This document shows, piece after piece, positions 34,411-46,800 of a stretch of DNA of 64,000 bases; position 1 is the first letter of the stretch, and every line of letters starts with the position of its first letter. This DNA is from Humulus lupulus (lineage: Eukaryota > Streptophyta > Magnoliopsida > Rosales > Cannabaceae): NCBI RefSeq assembly GCF_963169125.1, contig NC_084798.1, forward strand, positions 103,433,970-103,497,969, read 5' to 3'. The position numbers and the translations under genes were made by a program. Below the pieces are notes generated by a model. That model saw nothing but the letters and a program-made list of their open reading frames with translations. It was not told the DNA's origin and made no database searches.

Positions 34411-34795
34411 CCTAGTTGACTTCTAGGTTTTATTTTGTTTTTTAATTTTCCTAACTTAGTTCATATTCGAAACTGCTTTAAAAATTCGAGCTTTAAAAAT
34501 CCGTTGAATATTAAAATTTCCAAATTCTAAATTTCAAATTTTATCCCAAATATGCTAAATACTTTTTTAAAATCTCTTCGAGGGTTATATGCCCCCCAAG
34601 CGATTAAAATTATTGGATATTCTAGGTCGCTTTTACAAAAATGAGCACTTGATACATCACAATAATAAGATAAATGTATTGGTTCTACTTTTAAATTGCA
34701 TAACAATCCAGTGTTATTTAAATAGATTGGCTCTTATAAATAAGCCTTACATGGAAAAGTACTAAAAACATCAAAAAATTAACCAAGCCGTTCTA

Positions 34796-35900
34796 TTACT
34801 GATAATATCTTTTAAGATGTAGGGCATTCCAGGTTCGTGGGACGAACTCTCCACTTAACCGAGCTAATTTGAAGGTTTCCTCTCGTAGGATTTCTATGAT
34901 CTGGTATGGTTCTTCACAATTTGATCCCAATAATCCTTCTTTGGGATCTTTACTCGCCAAAAACACCCTTCGAAGCACTAAATCACCGAGTCCGAGTCTA
35001 CGACCTTTTACCTTTGAGTTAAAGTAACGAGTGATTCTGTGATGATAATGGGCGAGCTATAATTGTGACTCTTCTTGTTATTCCTCGATCAGATCCAGAG
35101 ATGTGTTGAGTAACTCGTGGTTTCGATCTTGAACGAAGGTTTTCTATCTGTGTGTCATAACTAGTGCTTCAACTAGGAGTATAGCCTCACTCCCAAAGGT
35201 CAAAGAGAAGGGAGTGTGCCCTGTGCTTGTGTGATGTGAGGTCCTATAGGACCAAAGTACTTGCGAGAGCTGCTCGGGCCATAAGGCCATGGCTTCATCT
35301 AATCATTTCTTTAAGATCACCTTTAGGGTTTTATTGATAGCCTCGATCTGCCCATTAGCTTACGGATATGCCACTGAAGAAAAACTATTGGTTATGCCGT
35401 ATTTCTCACAAAACTTTGTGAAGAGATCGCTACTGAATCGAGTTTCTTTGTCAGACACAATCTTCTTTGGGAGCCCAAAATGACATATGATGTTCTTTAT
35501 GACGAAATCTAGGACTCTCTTTGAGGTTATGGTCGCCAGAAGCTCGGCCTCGACCTACATTGTAAAGTAGTCAATGGCGACAATTGCATAGCGAACTCCT
35601 CCTTTTCCTGTTGGTAATGAACCAATCAAGTCGTTTCCCCATACTGCAAATGGCCAGGGGGATGAGATCATGGTTAGCTCAATGGGCACTGCTCGGGCAA
35701 TTGTGGTGAAGTGTTGGCACTTGTCGTATTTCTATATGTACGAGGTCGAGCCCTTTTTTAGTGTAGGCCAAAAATAGCCATGTCTCAATATCTTTAGAGC
35801 TAAGTTTTGCCCCCCAGTGTGGTCTCTGCAGAAGCCTTCATGTATCTCCTATAGGATAGTTTGTGCTTCCTCAGGCAGAACACACCGCAGAGGAGCAGTG
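34796..35900 (-). pseudogene. E3 integrase remnant
   Basis: In broken minus-strand frames, CHF/KCQHFT-type zinc residues lie near 35725. GNDLIGSLPTGKGG lies near 35620, SDKETRFSS near 35450 and ANGQIEAINKTL near 35340. A C-terminus with KGRRLGLGDLVLRRVF ends LKRYYQ at 34796. The D of the second catalytic motif is retained as SDK, but the usual DNG is changed. Several stops and shifts make it non-functional. Confidence 0.68.
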
Positions 35901-36129
35901 AATGCCCTCGTCGATATAGAATTCCCTCAACCATAACATACCGTGGGGGCTTGGTATAGCAATCTTCTTGCATCCTTTCAGTCGTCTAGAAGTTTACTGG
36001 TTGTGAGGAATTCCACTATGGGGGTTATCCAGGTAGGTTTTGTGTCAATCACTCTGACCTTAACTGGTTCTCCCATTATGCTTGGGTTTTCAAAGAACTC
36101 CACTGGGACTACATTTAGTGTATCCTCCT

Positions 36130-37000
36130 TTTTGTGGTGGCAAGTCGGGCTAGAGCATCAACACTGGAATTCTGCTCGCGGGGTACTTGATCGATGGATC
36201 AGAACTCAAACTCAGAAAACTCACCTTTAACCTTAGCTAGGTAAGCCGCCATATTTATACCACGAGCTTGATACTCCCCCAATATCTGATTAACCACGAC
36301 CTAGGAATCACTATAACATTGGATCACCTTTGCTTTCAGTTCCTTTGCTGCCCTTCTTCCTGCCAATAGAGCTTCGTACTCTGCCTCATTGTTGGATGCT
36401 TCAAAGCCAAACCTTAGGGCTGTATGGAATTGATGCCCCTCAGGTGAGATTAGAATTATCCCATCTTCGGATCCGTTCTCATTGGATGTCCATCAACGAA
36501 GATTTTCCACAACTCTTTCACTGGTTCTCTTATTGGCTCGTCCTGAAAACTTGTAAAACCGGCCACAAAGTCGATGAGTGCTTGACTCTTGATTGCTATG
36601 TGTGGCATATACAATATCTTGAACTGGCTGAGTTTGATGGACCACTTAAGCAGATGTCCCAATGTTTCAGGTTTTTGCAAGGTTGATTGGTTAAGATGTG
36701 GATGGTGTGAGATTGGAAGTACGGTTTGAGTTTTCTTGAGGCCAAGATCAAGAAGAACGCGAGCTTTTCTATCAAAGGATATTGGCACTCATCTCCCAGA
36801 AGTCTTTTACTCACGTAGTACACCGATTTTTGTGCCCAATTTTCCTCTCAAACTAATGCGGCGCTGACCACATTTTTGGTCACAACTAGGTATAGGAGCA
36901 AACATTCTCTAGCTGATAGTTTTGGCAGTATGAGGGGTTCAAATAGGTGAGTTTTTAGATCCCGAAATGCCTTTTTTCATTCTTCGCTCCACTCAAACTT
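36130..37000 (-). pseudogene. E3 RNase H region remnant
   Basis: Minus-strand pieces include MYYVSKRLLGDECQYP and ILASRKLKPYFQSH (gypsy RNase H, about 36820-36660). WKIFVDGHPMRTD (about 36510) and NNEAEYEALLAGRR-like residues (about 36390-36360) match the archaeal-like RNase H. The frames overlap and shift. The family and order are clear; activity is not possible. Confidence 0.65.
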
Positions 37001-37019
37001 TTGTTTCCTATGAGTAAGT

Positions 37020-37920
37020 TGTAAAATGGGAGACACTTGTCAGTGGATTTTGAAACAAAGCGGTTTAGGGCCACCACTTTTCCATTAAGCTCTGCACTTC
37101 TTTATGCGACCTAGACAAAGGAATTTCGAGTAATGACCTGATCTTCTCTGAGTTTTCCTCTATCCCCCTTGTGTTGACTATGAAGCCCAAAAATTTTCCC
37201 GACTTTTGGGGGTTCAGCTTCATGTCATACTTCTTGAGCACGCCAAAGCATTCTTCCATGTCAAATACATGGTTACTGGCAGTCTTTGATTTAATGAGCA
37301 TATCATTGACATACATTTCCATGTTTTTCCCGATCTGGTTAACGAACATTTTGTTGACCAACCATTGGGATGTTGCCCCAACATTCTTCAGCCTGAACGG
37401 CATAACCTTGTAGCAGTATACGTTATGCTCAGTGATGAAACTAGTGTGCTCTTGGTATGCAGGGTTTATTGCGATCTTGTTATATCTAGAATACGAGTCC
37501 ATGAAAGACATGAGCTTGTGATCGACTGTTGTGTCTACCAACTGATCAATTCGGGGTAATGGAAAGTAGTCCTTGGGACAGAACTTATTGAGATCGGAGA
37601 AGTCAATGCAAGTTCTCCACTTCCCATTGGGTTTTGTGACCAAAACAGGCTTAGAAACCTAGGTCGGATACTTCTCTGATAAACCCACACTTAAGTAGGT
37701 GAGCTACTTCTTCTTCTAAAGCTTCTGATCGTTCTCTCCTCAATAGCCTTTGTTTTTGTGACTTTGTTGGCACACTCCTGTCCAAATTCAGAGTATGCAT
37801 CATTACATTCAAACTGATTACCACCATATCTTCATGCGACCAAGCGAAGACGTCTAGGTTATTTCTCAAAAACTCGACTAGCTCCTTCTTCCTTTCGGTT
37901 CCAGCGATTTTTTCCAACCT
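37020..37920 (-). pseudogene. E3 reverse transcriptase remnant with YVND
   Basis: The minus-strand frame 37643-37065 has KPNGKWRTCIDF, FPLPRIDQLVD, SFMDSYSRYNKI and CYKVMPFRLKN. At the catalytic site it has YVND (37313-37302) instead of YVDD, so one catalytic aspartate is lost. A separate frame (37917-37651) carries the upstream RAxxxxLVEFLRNN and CGFIREV part. A stop follows the 'VEKWWP'-like end. Confidence 0.78.
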
Positions 37921-38050
37921 TTACTACCCATGAAGGTACATCTGGGTAGATGTTGATTTCCTCGAGCTCTTTCAACGCTTGGAGCTCAGACTTGTCTTCA
38001 CCTAATCTTGGATCAATGTCGTCTTCCTGGGAAACCTCGTTACTCCCTTC

Positions 38051-38830
38051 CTAAGGTTCTTCTGCCTCATGAGCAATTTCCATTGTTTGGGGCTCCTTTA
38101 CTCTTTCAATAATGACCATTGCTTGCTGCCTGGGTTGTGATTTTCCCTTCATGGCAATGCTATAGCATTCTTTGGTAGTGAGCTGATCTCCTCTGACAAT
38201 ACGTATATCAGAGGTGGAATGGAACTTCATCAATAGGTGTTGGATCAAGGTGATAGCCTCAAAGGTCATCAATGCGGGTCGTCCCAAAATTGCGTTGTAG
38301 GCTACTGGACAATCGATTACAACAAACTCGAGCATTTTAGAAGTAGTTCATGTATCATCCCCAAGTGTAACTACAAGTTTGATTGTCCGTATGGATGCTG
38401 TTCCTTCTCCTAAGAATCCATACAGTGTCATTGAGGCCACCTTAAGATCGGTTACAGACAATCCCATCTTTTCTAGGGTGGGCCTGAATAGCACATTTAC
38501 CAAGCTCCCATTATCAACCAATATCCGTTGATTGGCGAGCTGAACGATTACCACTAGTGGATCATTATGCGGGAATTGAACGTGGCTATCGTCCTCTTCC
38601 ATGAAAATGATTGGTTTTTTCTCTAACAACAATTTTTTTGATAATCGTTGCTTCGGGGTAAATTCAGCACCGTTGTGGGTTTTCAGCTCTTGTATATACC
38701 TTTTCTGGGCCCCATTGCTTGTGCCTGCCAAATGGGGTTCTCTGGCGATAGTTGTTATATTCCCTCCTACTATTGGAGGGGGATCGACTTGGATCCCCTG
38801 GTCTGGATGAGCCCGAAGTTGGCCGATCAA
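38051..38830 (-). pseudogene. E3 aspartic protease remnant
   Basis: Minus frames with ILVDNGSLVNVLF (active-site region, DNG instead of DTG, as also in Y), YGFLGEG, and, after a stop near 38340, AYNAILGRPAL. The DNG form is seen in two elements here and may be a lineage trait. Confidence 0.7.
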
Positions 38831-38879
38831 ATTATCCAGAACTAGATGAGTATTTTGCCCGGTTTGCTGATTGGGAAAA

Positions 38880-41081
38880 ACTTGGTTTCAGGTGTACTGG
38901 GCTAACGGTCCAGCTCGAATGACAGTTTTGGTCTCATCCATTAATTGTCTGCAATCATCAGTGTTATGGCCGATGTCATTGTGATATCGACAGAACTTAG
39001 AGGTATCTCTCTTCACCCTTTGGTGCCTCAACGACTCTGGCTTCTTCCATGGAAGGCGATTAGAGTTCGCCAAGAAAATATGCTCTCGTGATTAGTCAGG
39101 TTGGTATAGTTGGTGTAAATGGGCTTGAAATTTTCTCCGGGCTTGTTCTTTTTGGTTCCGTTCTGGTCGCCTTCACCAGCCCCCTTCCTCTTATTGTTCC
39201 CCACCTGGTTATTCTGGGTAACAGGTTGAGTCGTAGTTGCAACATCTGCTACCACTCCAGCGAACTGAACATGGGTCTAGTTGGTTCCTGTGACAACAGA
39301 TCGCGCCTCCTCCATATTTATCCATTCCTGAGCCCGGGCCAGGAATTCATCCACACTTTTTACTCCTTTTCACTGGAGTTATTTCCATAAATCACCTCCT
39401 ACCATGATTCTCGTCATTGCCATGATCTTGGAACTATCATCAACATCCCTAGCTCGTGTTGCTGCATTGGTGAACCTACTCAGATATGCTTTCAGGGACT
39501 CACCAGGTTCCTGTTTTATGTTGGCCAATGAATCAGCCTCAACACGAGTTTCCTTTGAAGCTCGAAACTGTCTCTTAAATTTGGAAGACAATTTCTTCCA
39601 TAAGGTGATTGAATGCTTTTTGTACTTGTTGAACCACAATCTTCTGGGTCTGGTTAGAGTTGCGGGGAAAAAGATACATCTTAGATCGAACCCAAAATTG
39701 TGGGCCATCATTAGCGTATTGAATGTGCTGATGTGATTGGACGGGTTAGTGTTTCCTTCATATGCGGGCATGGTCGGCATCCTGAAGCCAACAGGATACG
39801 GAGCTGCCGTGATGTTTGGAGCAAAAGGCTCGAGCTCCTCATCGGTATCATAATCATTGACTCATTTTTCAAGATATTAGCCTCTTCATCTGTTCCCCCA
39901 TCAAGGTCAGTCGCTTGAGAGTTTGATCCTTGACCTCTAGGTTATTTGGGAGCTAATCACCAGTCCCCATCCTATTGTATGCGTTAGATGGGTTATTTTC
40001 CCTCCAAGTTTGAGCTTGGTTAGGTGGGACATTCCCATTGTCGCGTACGATACACGAATCTCCCCTGTGCTGAGTATAAATCACATCATCATGGTGAGCT
40101 GGATACCTCATTTATGATTTTAGATGATCACACAGGTCAGGATGTGGGTCTAAATGAAGACTTTGTGTGGAACTCAAATGATTCCTTAGGTTGCTATCAG
40201 ACTTGCCTCCACGCTCACTCTCCATCTAGTAACTTTCGTTAGCGAAACATACAACCTATGGCTGGGGTCGAGGACCTGGATTATTAGCGCGATGTCGTGG
40301 GACATGGATGTCTTTTGAGAGAAGGGGGGGGGGATTTTTCTTGCTATCCCCTTGCGCTGGAGCGTTCCTCTACAGACAAGGTGGTTTCGGATGTCGAGCT
40401 GGTGACTGCGGGTGTCTTATCGGTGAGGCTATCTTCTTTCCATCGGGGTGCATTGGGTTAGCCCGTCTCTATTCTACCCCGATCTCCTGGGTCTTGTGTG
40501 TCAGAGGCTCTGATTGTGGCGTTGATGGGGTATTTTGCCTCCTTGAATTGGTCCTAGCTCGCTATGTTGGGTTGTTCTTAACATTCCTTGGAACCTGCTC
40601 AGAAGGCACGAAGCTCAAGATCGCGGTTCTGACCGATCAACTGACATGTGATTGATGGTTCCTATGAGAATTAGCAGGCTGAGTATTCTGCTGATTTTAC
40701 TCTGAAGGTATGGAACTCGAGGTTGCATTCCTGACAGAATGACTGAGATTGGGTCAGTTATTCTTGTGGGACCTTTGGGACCCACTTTGCATATTTCTAA
40801 TATTAACATCGGTTGTAAGAGGGGGTAAACAAGCCAGGACCTCCTCAATTTTCTTGTTAGCTCTAGCGAGATGGCTCATAAATTGGGCATTTTCCATCTC
40901 GATGGCTGTAAGGCACCCCAGATTGGGATTTGGAGGGCATGATGCTGAGCTCCAGGTATTATCTTGGCCCACATGTTGATTTTCAAGATGATGTTGAGCA
41001 CTTGGGCTTTTTCCAGCAGAAATGGTTGTATGATGTGCCTCCTGATCACTAGGTTGTTCCATTTTTTTGTCATGCATAGAC
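38880..41081 (-). pseudogene. E3 gag remnant
   Basis: Gag probably started at the MVVTRSMHD methionine near 41095. The capsid-like core is at 39780-39379 (AYEGNTNPSNHI; FPATLTRPRRLWF). The zinc motif CRYHNDIGHNTDDC is near 38990. The region between 39780 and 40750 is strongly decayed. Frameshifts separate the parts. Confidence 0.65.
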
Positions 41082-41166
41082 CGGGTGACTACCATGATGA
41101 ATGTTGGGTGAAACTTTGCGTAGGGGATTAAGCACTTATAAGCTCTCAATAAAAGTAACAATTAAA

Positions 41167-42168
41167 TGTTGTACCCCAAAATAAACATGAACTGAATCAC
41201 TCAGTTTGGGGTACAGCTGGCAGATAAGTGAATGGAGAAAGCGAACAAGTAGAACATCTAGCTAACTCTGGCACAAGCAATTCGAGTCAAACTTGGCAGT
41301 ACGATGACTAGATAATCTCCAGGTCGCCTCTTGAGCCAATAACCTAGTTTGAGATGTGTGGTGGATAGATCACCTTCTAGATGCTCTGAACTTGGCACGT
41401 GGCAAGTTTTGTTAACTCTTCAACACCCAGCTCAAGGGAAATGTTCAGCTCGTGAAAGCATGAGCATGAGGCATAGTGAAGGATCCCAAAAGACTCAGAG
41501 ATTTATTACACGCTCATTAATGCCTAGATTTGATTACACATTTATTACCCGAGATAATGGATGTAAATTCCATAGACAATCATATTCCTATATAAATGGG
41601 ATATTAATCTGATTGATTATTTACCATATTTATCCACGCGGTTAACCCAAAGATATCCAGGAAAACCCACTTTAAAATATCAAGGGAATGGATAGGAAAA
41701 GGGACAACTTCTTGATACACATAAACTCTATTTAAATAAGAAACTATTTAATCCAGAGCCTAAAAGAGATTAATAATATTGGCTCGTGGACTAGGTTGAT
41801 TTTAACCACTGAACCACGTTAAAGTGTGAGTGTTTTAGATATTGTTCATTTGATTAATTACGGTTTAGAAAGATAGCACTGATATCTCTGTTGTTGGATT
41901 TCTTAATCCATAGTTGGCGAAAAATTGCATCAATACACTGCATTTTGGACCTTATGCTTGACCAACTACTTATCGATCAACAACATATTTACTCATGATG
42001 TTTGATCTGATAGACATCGACTAGTATAGATTCTATTAAATGACGACATTCGACTAGTGCTGTTGACTTTACCCTTATTGACTTTGTCTTCCCTGGTTGT
42101 TCCATACGACCAGTGTTAGTGTCATATACGTTTTCTTGTTGCCACCATGTTAAAAATTGGGGATAACA
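41167..42168 (-). repeat. LTR shared by E3 (as 5' LTR) and X (as 3' LTR), 1002 bp
   Basis: On minus it starts TGTTATCCCC, preceded by ACTTTGGGGCCAAA (PPT-like), and ends GGGGTACAACA. It is followed by a TTTTATTGAGAGC primer-site region and gag. Internal 3' sequence is therefore on one side and internal 5' sequence on the other, with no target duplication. It is related to the G2 LTR (same first eight bases and similar flanks). Confidence 0.7.
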
Positions 42169-43895
42169 TTTGGCCCCAAAGTTCATCATAGTGCGAAGAA
42201 AACTAGATAAACTTGTTCGATCTTCACCCATTAGAACCACTCCCAACCAAACAACTAATGTTTTTGTATTGCCTATTAATATTCCACAACCTTTGGAAAA
42301 ATAAAAGGCAATGATTACATTTTTTTAGAAAATCGCTCCGACTGGTACACAAATCCCAATGCCAAAAGGATCACCTTTTCACCTACCCTCATTCTTAAGC
42401 GCATTTTTCTCCGTTCTTCTTCACTTTCAATATTCACGCGTAAGGAAACCCAAACAAAATCCAAAATATCTGAGAACTCTCAAGCGATTTTTGCCCATTT
42501 CTAAGCGATTTCTTTGTCGATTCCTCACTTGAGTAAGTTTCCGACCCATAATATTTTATTTTCTTTCAATTTCCTGATAAAATCTAGTCTTGAACCTTAA
42601 TTTTTGATGAATTTTCTAAGTGAAAATTAAGTGTTTGGAGGGTTTAAAAATGATATATAGGATTTAGGTAGGCTAAATATGTGGTTTTACTCAATTTTTC
42701 CTACAAAAATAATTTAAAATATTTTATTATTATTTTCTCGGGAAAATGGGAAAATAGGAATGTAAGAGAGATTTTTCAAGAAGCTTTAAAGCCCCCTCTT
42801 TAATCTAAAAGATCAACTTGGTTGATTATAAACTTATGTTTGTGCTTGATCAAATCATACATTTTTCCTTAGGCACTCACTTGACTGGTCGACTAGGTGA
42901 CTCACCTTTGATTCCTTTCCTTCTCAGATTTACGCATACGACTATTGGAGAATTAAACAACCACTACTCGAAGAGCTTTAACATTTGCTAATCAAAGAAA
43001 ATGAACAACATTCTCCTTCTCCAACAGAACCTTTGGCCAACACTGGTCATCGACATCATTTTTTCCCCGATCCATTAGATTGACAATGTCTGTATTGACG
43101 TGTCTATGATGCCAAATATGGCATTCATAATTTTCTTCCAAAGGAATGGACATTCACAGTGTGTGACAACACTCTCGGTCGGTATCCTTACCAGAAATCC
43201 CAACTCGAGAAAAATACCTATAGCCAAAGTTTCATTCACTGTAGCTAAATTTACTTCAACCATGGTCGAGAGAAACAATGTTCTCACAAATCAACTAGGC
43301 CAAAGAGGAGTAGACAAGTTCATGCTCGAGGTCCTGAACCTCAAGCTATACCGACACCCCTCTTGTTCGATCATCCCAATAGAGGCCCCAAGAGCTAGAG
43401 GGCTCCTTAACTTGTGGGGATATTCCCTTTCAATTCAATCCTTATGTGACAATAAACAAAGCAAAAAGGATACCTTCTAAGAGAGGGCATATTGTGCCTC
43501 CATCAGAACTTTCCCAGTAGGTGCCCGATTCTTACCCTGGGAGACATGGGTTGAAAGGAGTGGACCTTACCCTTGCTTGTCCAGATTAGTGAGCAAATCC
43601 TTGTAGGGGAGCATATAGTGCCTAGTTAACGTACCACATCAAGGCATGTGCCACTTCTTCATATATATTTTATAGATGTGTGCAAGTACTTTGAGATTGC
43701 ATCCTTCCAGATAACTCCATTTGAGTACGGGATGCTCTTAGCCCTATACATTTTATGTCACTAAAGGAAATGGCTTACCCCAAGCTTGCTCAAAATAAAC
43801 TATTTGTTCAACTTAAATTCGAATCCTAAGCAAGACATGACATGTTTCTTACATTTCTACCATCATGACAAACACAAGTACCTATCTGACACCAC
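42169..43895 (+). pseudogene. X: remnant of an antisense accessory gene of a second minus-strand Tat element
   Basis: The plus strand next to the shared LTR carries a decayed copy of the antisense gene. A leader exon ends near 42530 (CACTTGAG, then TAAGT), an acceptor TTCTCAG lies near 42927, and weak coding follows. In the stretch 43650-43895, reading across stops, FQITPFEYGMLLALYILC and NYLFNLNSNPKQD match G2's FQITPNGYRMLTTLYILY and NYLFDLKSNPSQD. The copy is cut by Z copy 2 at about 43896. The open frame at 43100-43480 lies within it, but I see no known domain there. Confidence 0.6.
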
Positions 43896-46800
43896 TATAG
43901 CGTTCTACTAATCTAGGACCGTTACACCGTGTGTTAAAATAGTGCTTAACTCGTTAAGCGAGTCATTTGGACTTAGAAGTGTAATTAAGGTTAAACGACA
44001 GTTTAGGTATTAAAAATTTTGGTCAAAAGTTAAATTTTCATTAATAAGGATTTGAATAATTACAAGGGATCCCAAAGGTTTTAAATCGAAACACAGGTTT
44101 AACAAAATTACATAACCAAATGACCTAAGCGGCAAAAATTGAGCTAATAACCCCGTTCCTCAAAAGTATTTCGACTATGGCGGCCGAGCAGAGTGAGTAT
44201 GTACACACTGCCCCTAAAACTCTCCAAATCATGGCTGGTACAACTTTCCTTTACCCTTACCTGCACCATAAAGCACGGCCCAACAAGAAAACTATCACAA
44301 AATTTAAAACTCGTAATAAGCATGACAATAGACAATACAATTCATGTCAATCCAATATTCATTCATACGACTTGTGCCGAACCAATGGGTTCATGAACTT
44401 TTTGTTAGGAGTGTGTCCTAAAAGCATGTAAAGACATTTGTTTTTCTGTGAATAAATAAATACAATGGTTTATTATTATTGTCATATTTAGATTGTTAAA
44501 TTATTGTTTGAATAATTTTGTAAATATTAGAAAAATTCCATATTCATTATTGAGGATGTGATCTTGTATTAGTACGAGAGAATTAAGATCACATGAATGA
44601 ATAAAAATAGTCAACAACAACAAATTAAAGTTATGGAATTCTTTAATTGGAGTTGTAAGTACGGTTTACTGAGTATCATAATGATACAAATAATCTAGAT
44701 TCAGATTATTGATGTGGAAAGACATCTCGGTAAAGGTGCTTTATATAATATGATTATATATGACATGGACCGATATGAATTAAAGTCTTTATCCAAAAAC
44801 CATTTAACAATAAAGACTTGTAATTCATATCATAACTGATGATCATTTATAGATCAACCTAAATCCTGAGTGTTCATGAACTCCTGTTCATGTTTATTAA
44901 ATCTTTTGATTCATTCGTTAAGGTCTCTTCAAAGAATGAGGCTAGTGAATTTTGTTTTGGAGGTTTAATATCATGGATGGCTGGGAACATGTATCAACAA
45001 TACAGAATATAATCTTTCCTAACGGATCATATATTAGTTCCCTTAAGGGTTAATTCTGGTACTGAATGATTTTGAGCTCAAATCTATAATTATATTATAG
45101 ATTAATTATTCACTAGTGAATTAATGGTACTTAAGGAATAAGAAGTAAATTAGAAATGTTAAATGGTAATTATTTCATTCTAATTTATGAACTAATTAAT
45201 TAGAGGGTTGAACTATTGTAAGATGGTTATATCAATGTACGACTTAAGATAAGATTTCTGTAAAAGTATGTCTATGACATAAAGAGTGCAATTATGAATT
45301 TATAGTGGAGTAATATCAGAATTAATAAATTAACTATTATAATTAAAGAGTTTAATTATTTAGTTTATTTATTGGAGCTTAATGTTATAGGTCCATGGTC
45401 CCCAAAATGGCTCAAACAAACACTGACAAAGGTAAACACAAAAAATGGGCAAAAAGGACTTATGTGATAAGTAAAATATTTTTCTATGTATAAAACATAA
45501 TTATTGTTTAATTATGTGTAACTAATTAATTAAGAATTAATTAATTATTTGATTTAACAAAAATATAATTAATTTTGAATTAATTTATTTTTGGGATTTT
45601 TGGTATTTAAATAATAATAAAAATTGGGAAAAATCACATGCCATCACAGGCATGTGGTACACGTGTGGCACAGTGCACAGGCACTGTGCTACATGCATAA
45701 GAGAGTGTACTCAGTCTCTTGATTCCACAATTTTAGTTATTTAATTATTAAATAAATAATAAGATATTTTAATATGATTAAAATATTATTATTTAAACAA
45801 AAATTTGATAACTGATCAGTTATTTTGAATTTGTTTAAAATAACAAATATTTGAATATATAGGATATATTAAATATAGGATATCAGTTTTTCATAGAACG
45901 TAACTTTTCAGGGATAGAAAAATATCTAGGAATCTCTCTCAGAGAAAGAGAACAGTGACATAAACAAAAGTCATTGTTCTTCACAAAACCCAGGTCCAAA
46001 ACTTTATCAGATCTAATGTGTTGAGAACATCTGATAAATAGTTTATTGCCTATTATTTGTATAGCGAGCCCACACTCGTTCTTTGTGTGCCTGAGAGCAT
46101 TTTGGAAGATCTTGGTGTGAGATCTCAAGGATTCAGCCATACGAAAAGATAGCAGCTAGGAAGGACCTGAGGTAATTTTTCTGTTCATGTCCTTGATTCA
46201 ATATATATATGCATGTGAAGAAGTAGATCTAGAAATCTTATGGGATTAATCTAACAATTTGATTGTTGTTTAGCTGCGTATAATCTCTTATTTGATCTAT
46301 AAAAACCAACACTTTTAAGTGGCCTCACCATCTCGACCTGCATTAGACATGCAATTTGCTGAATACGACCAATGCCGATCTCTCATAAATAACTATACAA
46401 CAATCAGATGCAACTGATAAAACCAGATAGAATTACACAACCATTATTCACAATTTAAGTATAGTCATAACTATTTCCAGATAATAGGGCCAGTGCCTGT
46501 TTTCTTACCTCGAGTCCCATGGAAATGGTAGTACGATCTCGAGTCCGGTCCCTTTCCTGAGCCTTGTAAAAAACCCTAGTCACAACATCACCGATACGTT
46601 TATAAGGAACTGATTTTGATAATGGGCCTCAAGACTAAGCCCTAGCTCTTGGGACCTCGGATTCTACTAAAAGGGATAGTCGAATCGTCCCCCGAGCCTC
46701 CCAAGATAGCTCGCCAAAACCCTAAACAAATGCACCCAAAAAGTGCATTAGCGCCATGACGCCCCCTGCAGCGCCACAGCTTCAAAACAAGTCAAGAAAT

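Larger units (their letters stand above)
34267..41166 (-). mobile_element. E3: degenerate Tat-type gypsy element, interrupted by C
   Basis: On minus, gag (about 41080-38880), protease, RT, RNase H and integrase (ending 34796) occur in order downstream of a primer site and LTR (41167-42168). The coding parts are broken by many frameshifts and stops. The 3' UTR after integrase is cut at 34266/34267 by copia C, so the antisense gene and 3' LTR of E3 should lie on the far side of C, outside the window or lost. Motifs place it close to G2. Confidence 0.8.

Noticed and set aside
40308..40655. Plus-strand frame of 115 codons
   Set aside because: It lies opposite the decayed E3 gag and shows no domain; composition explains it.
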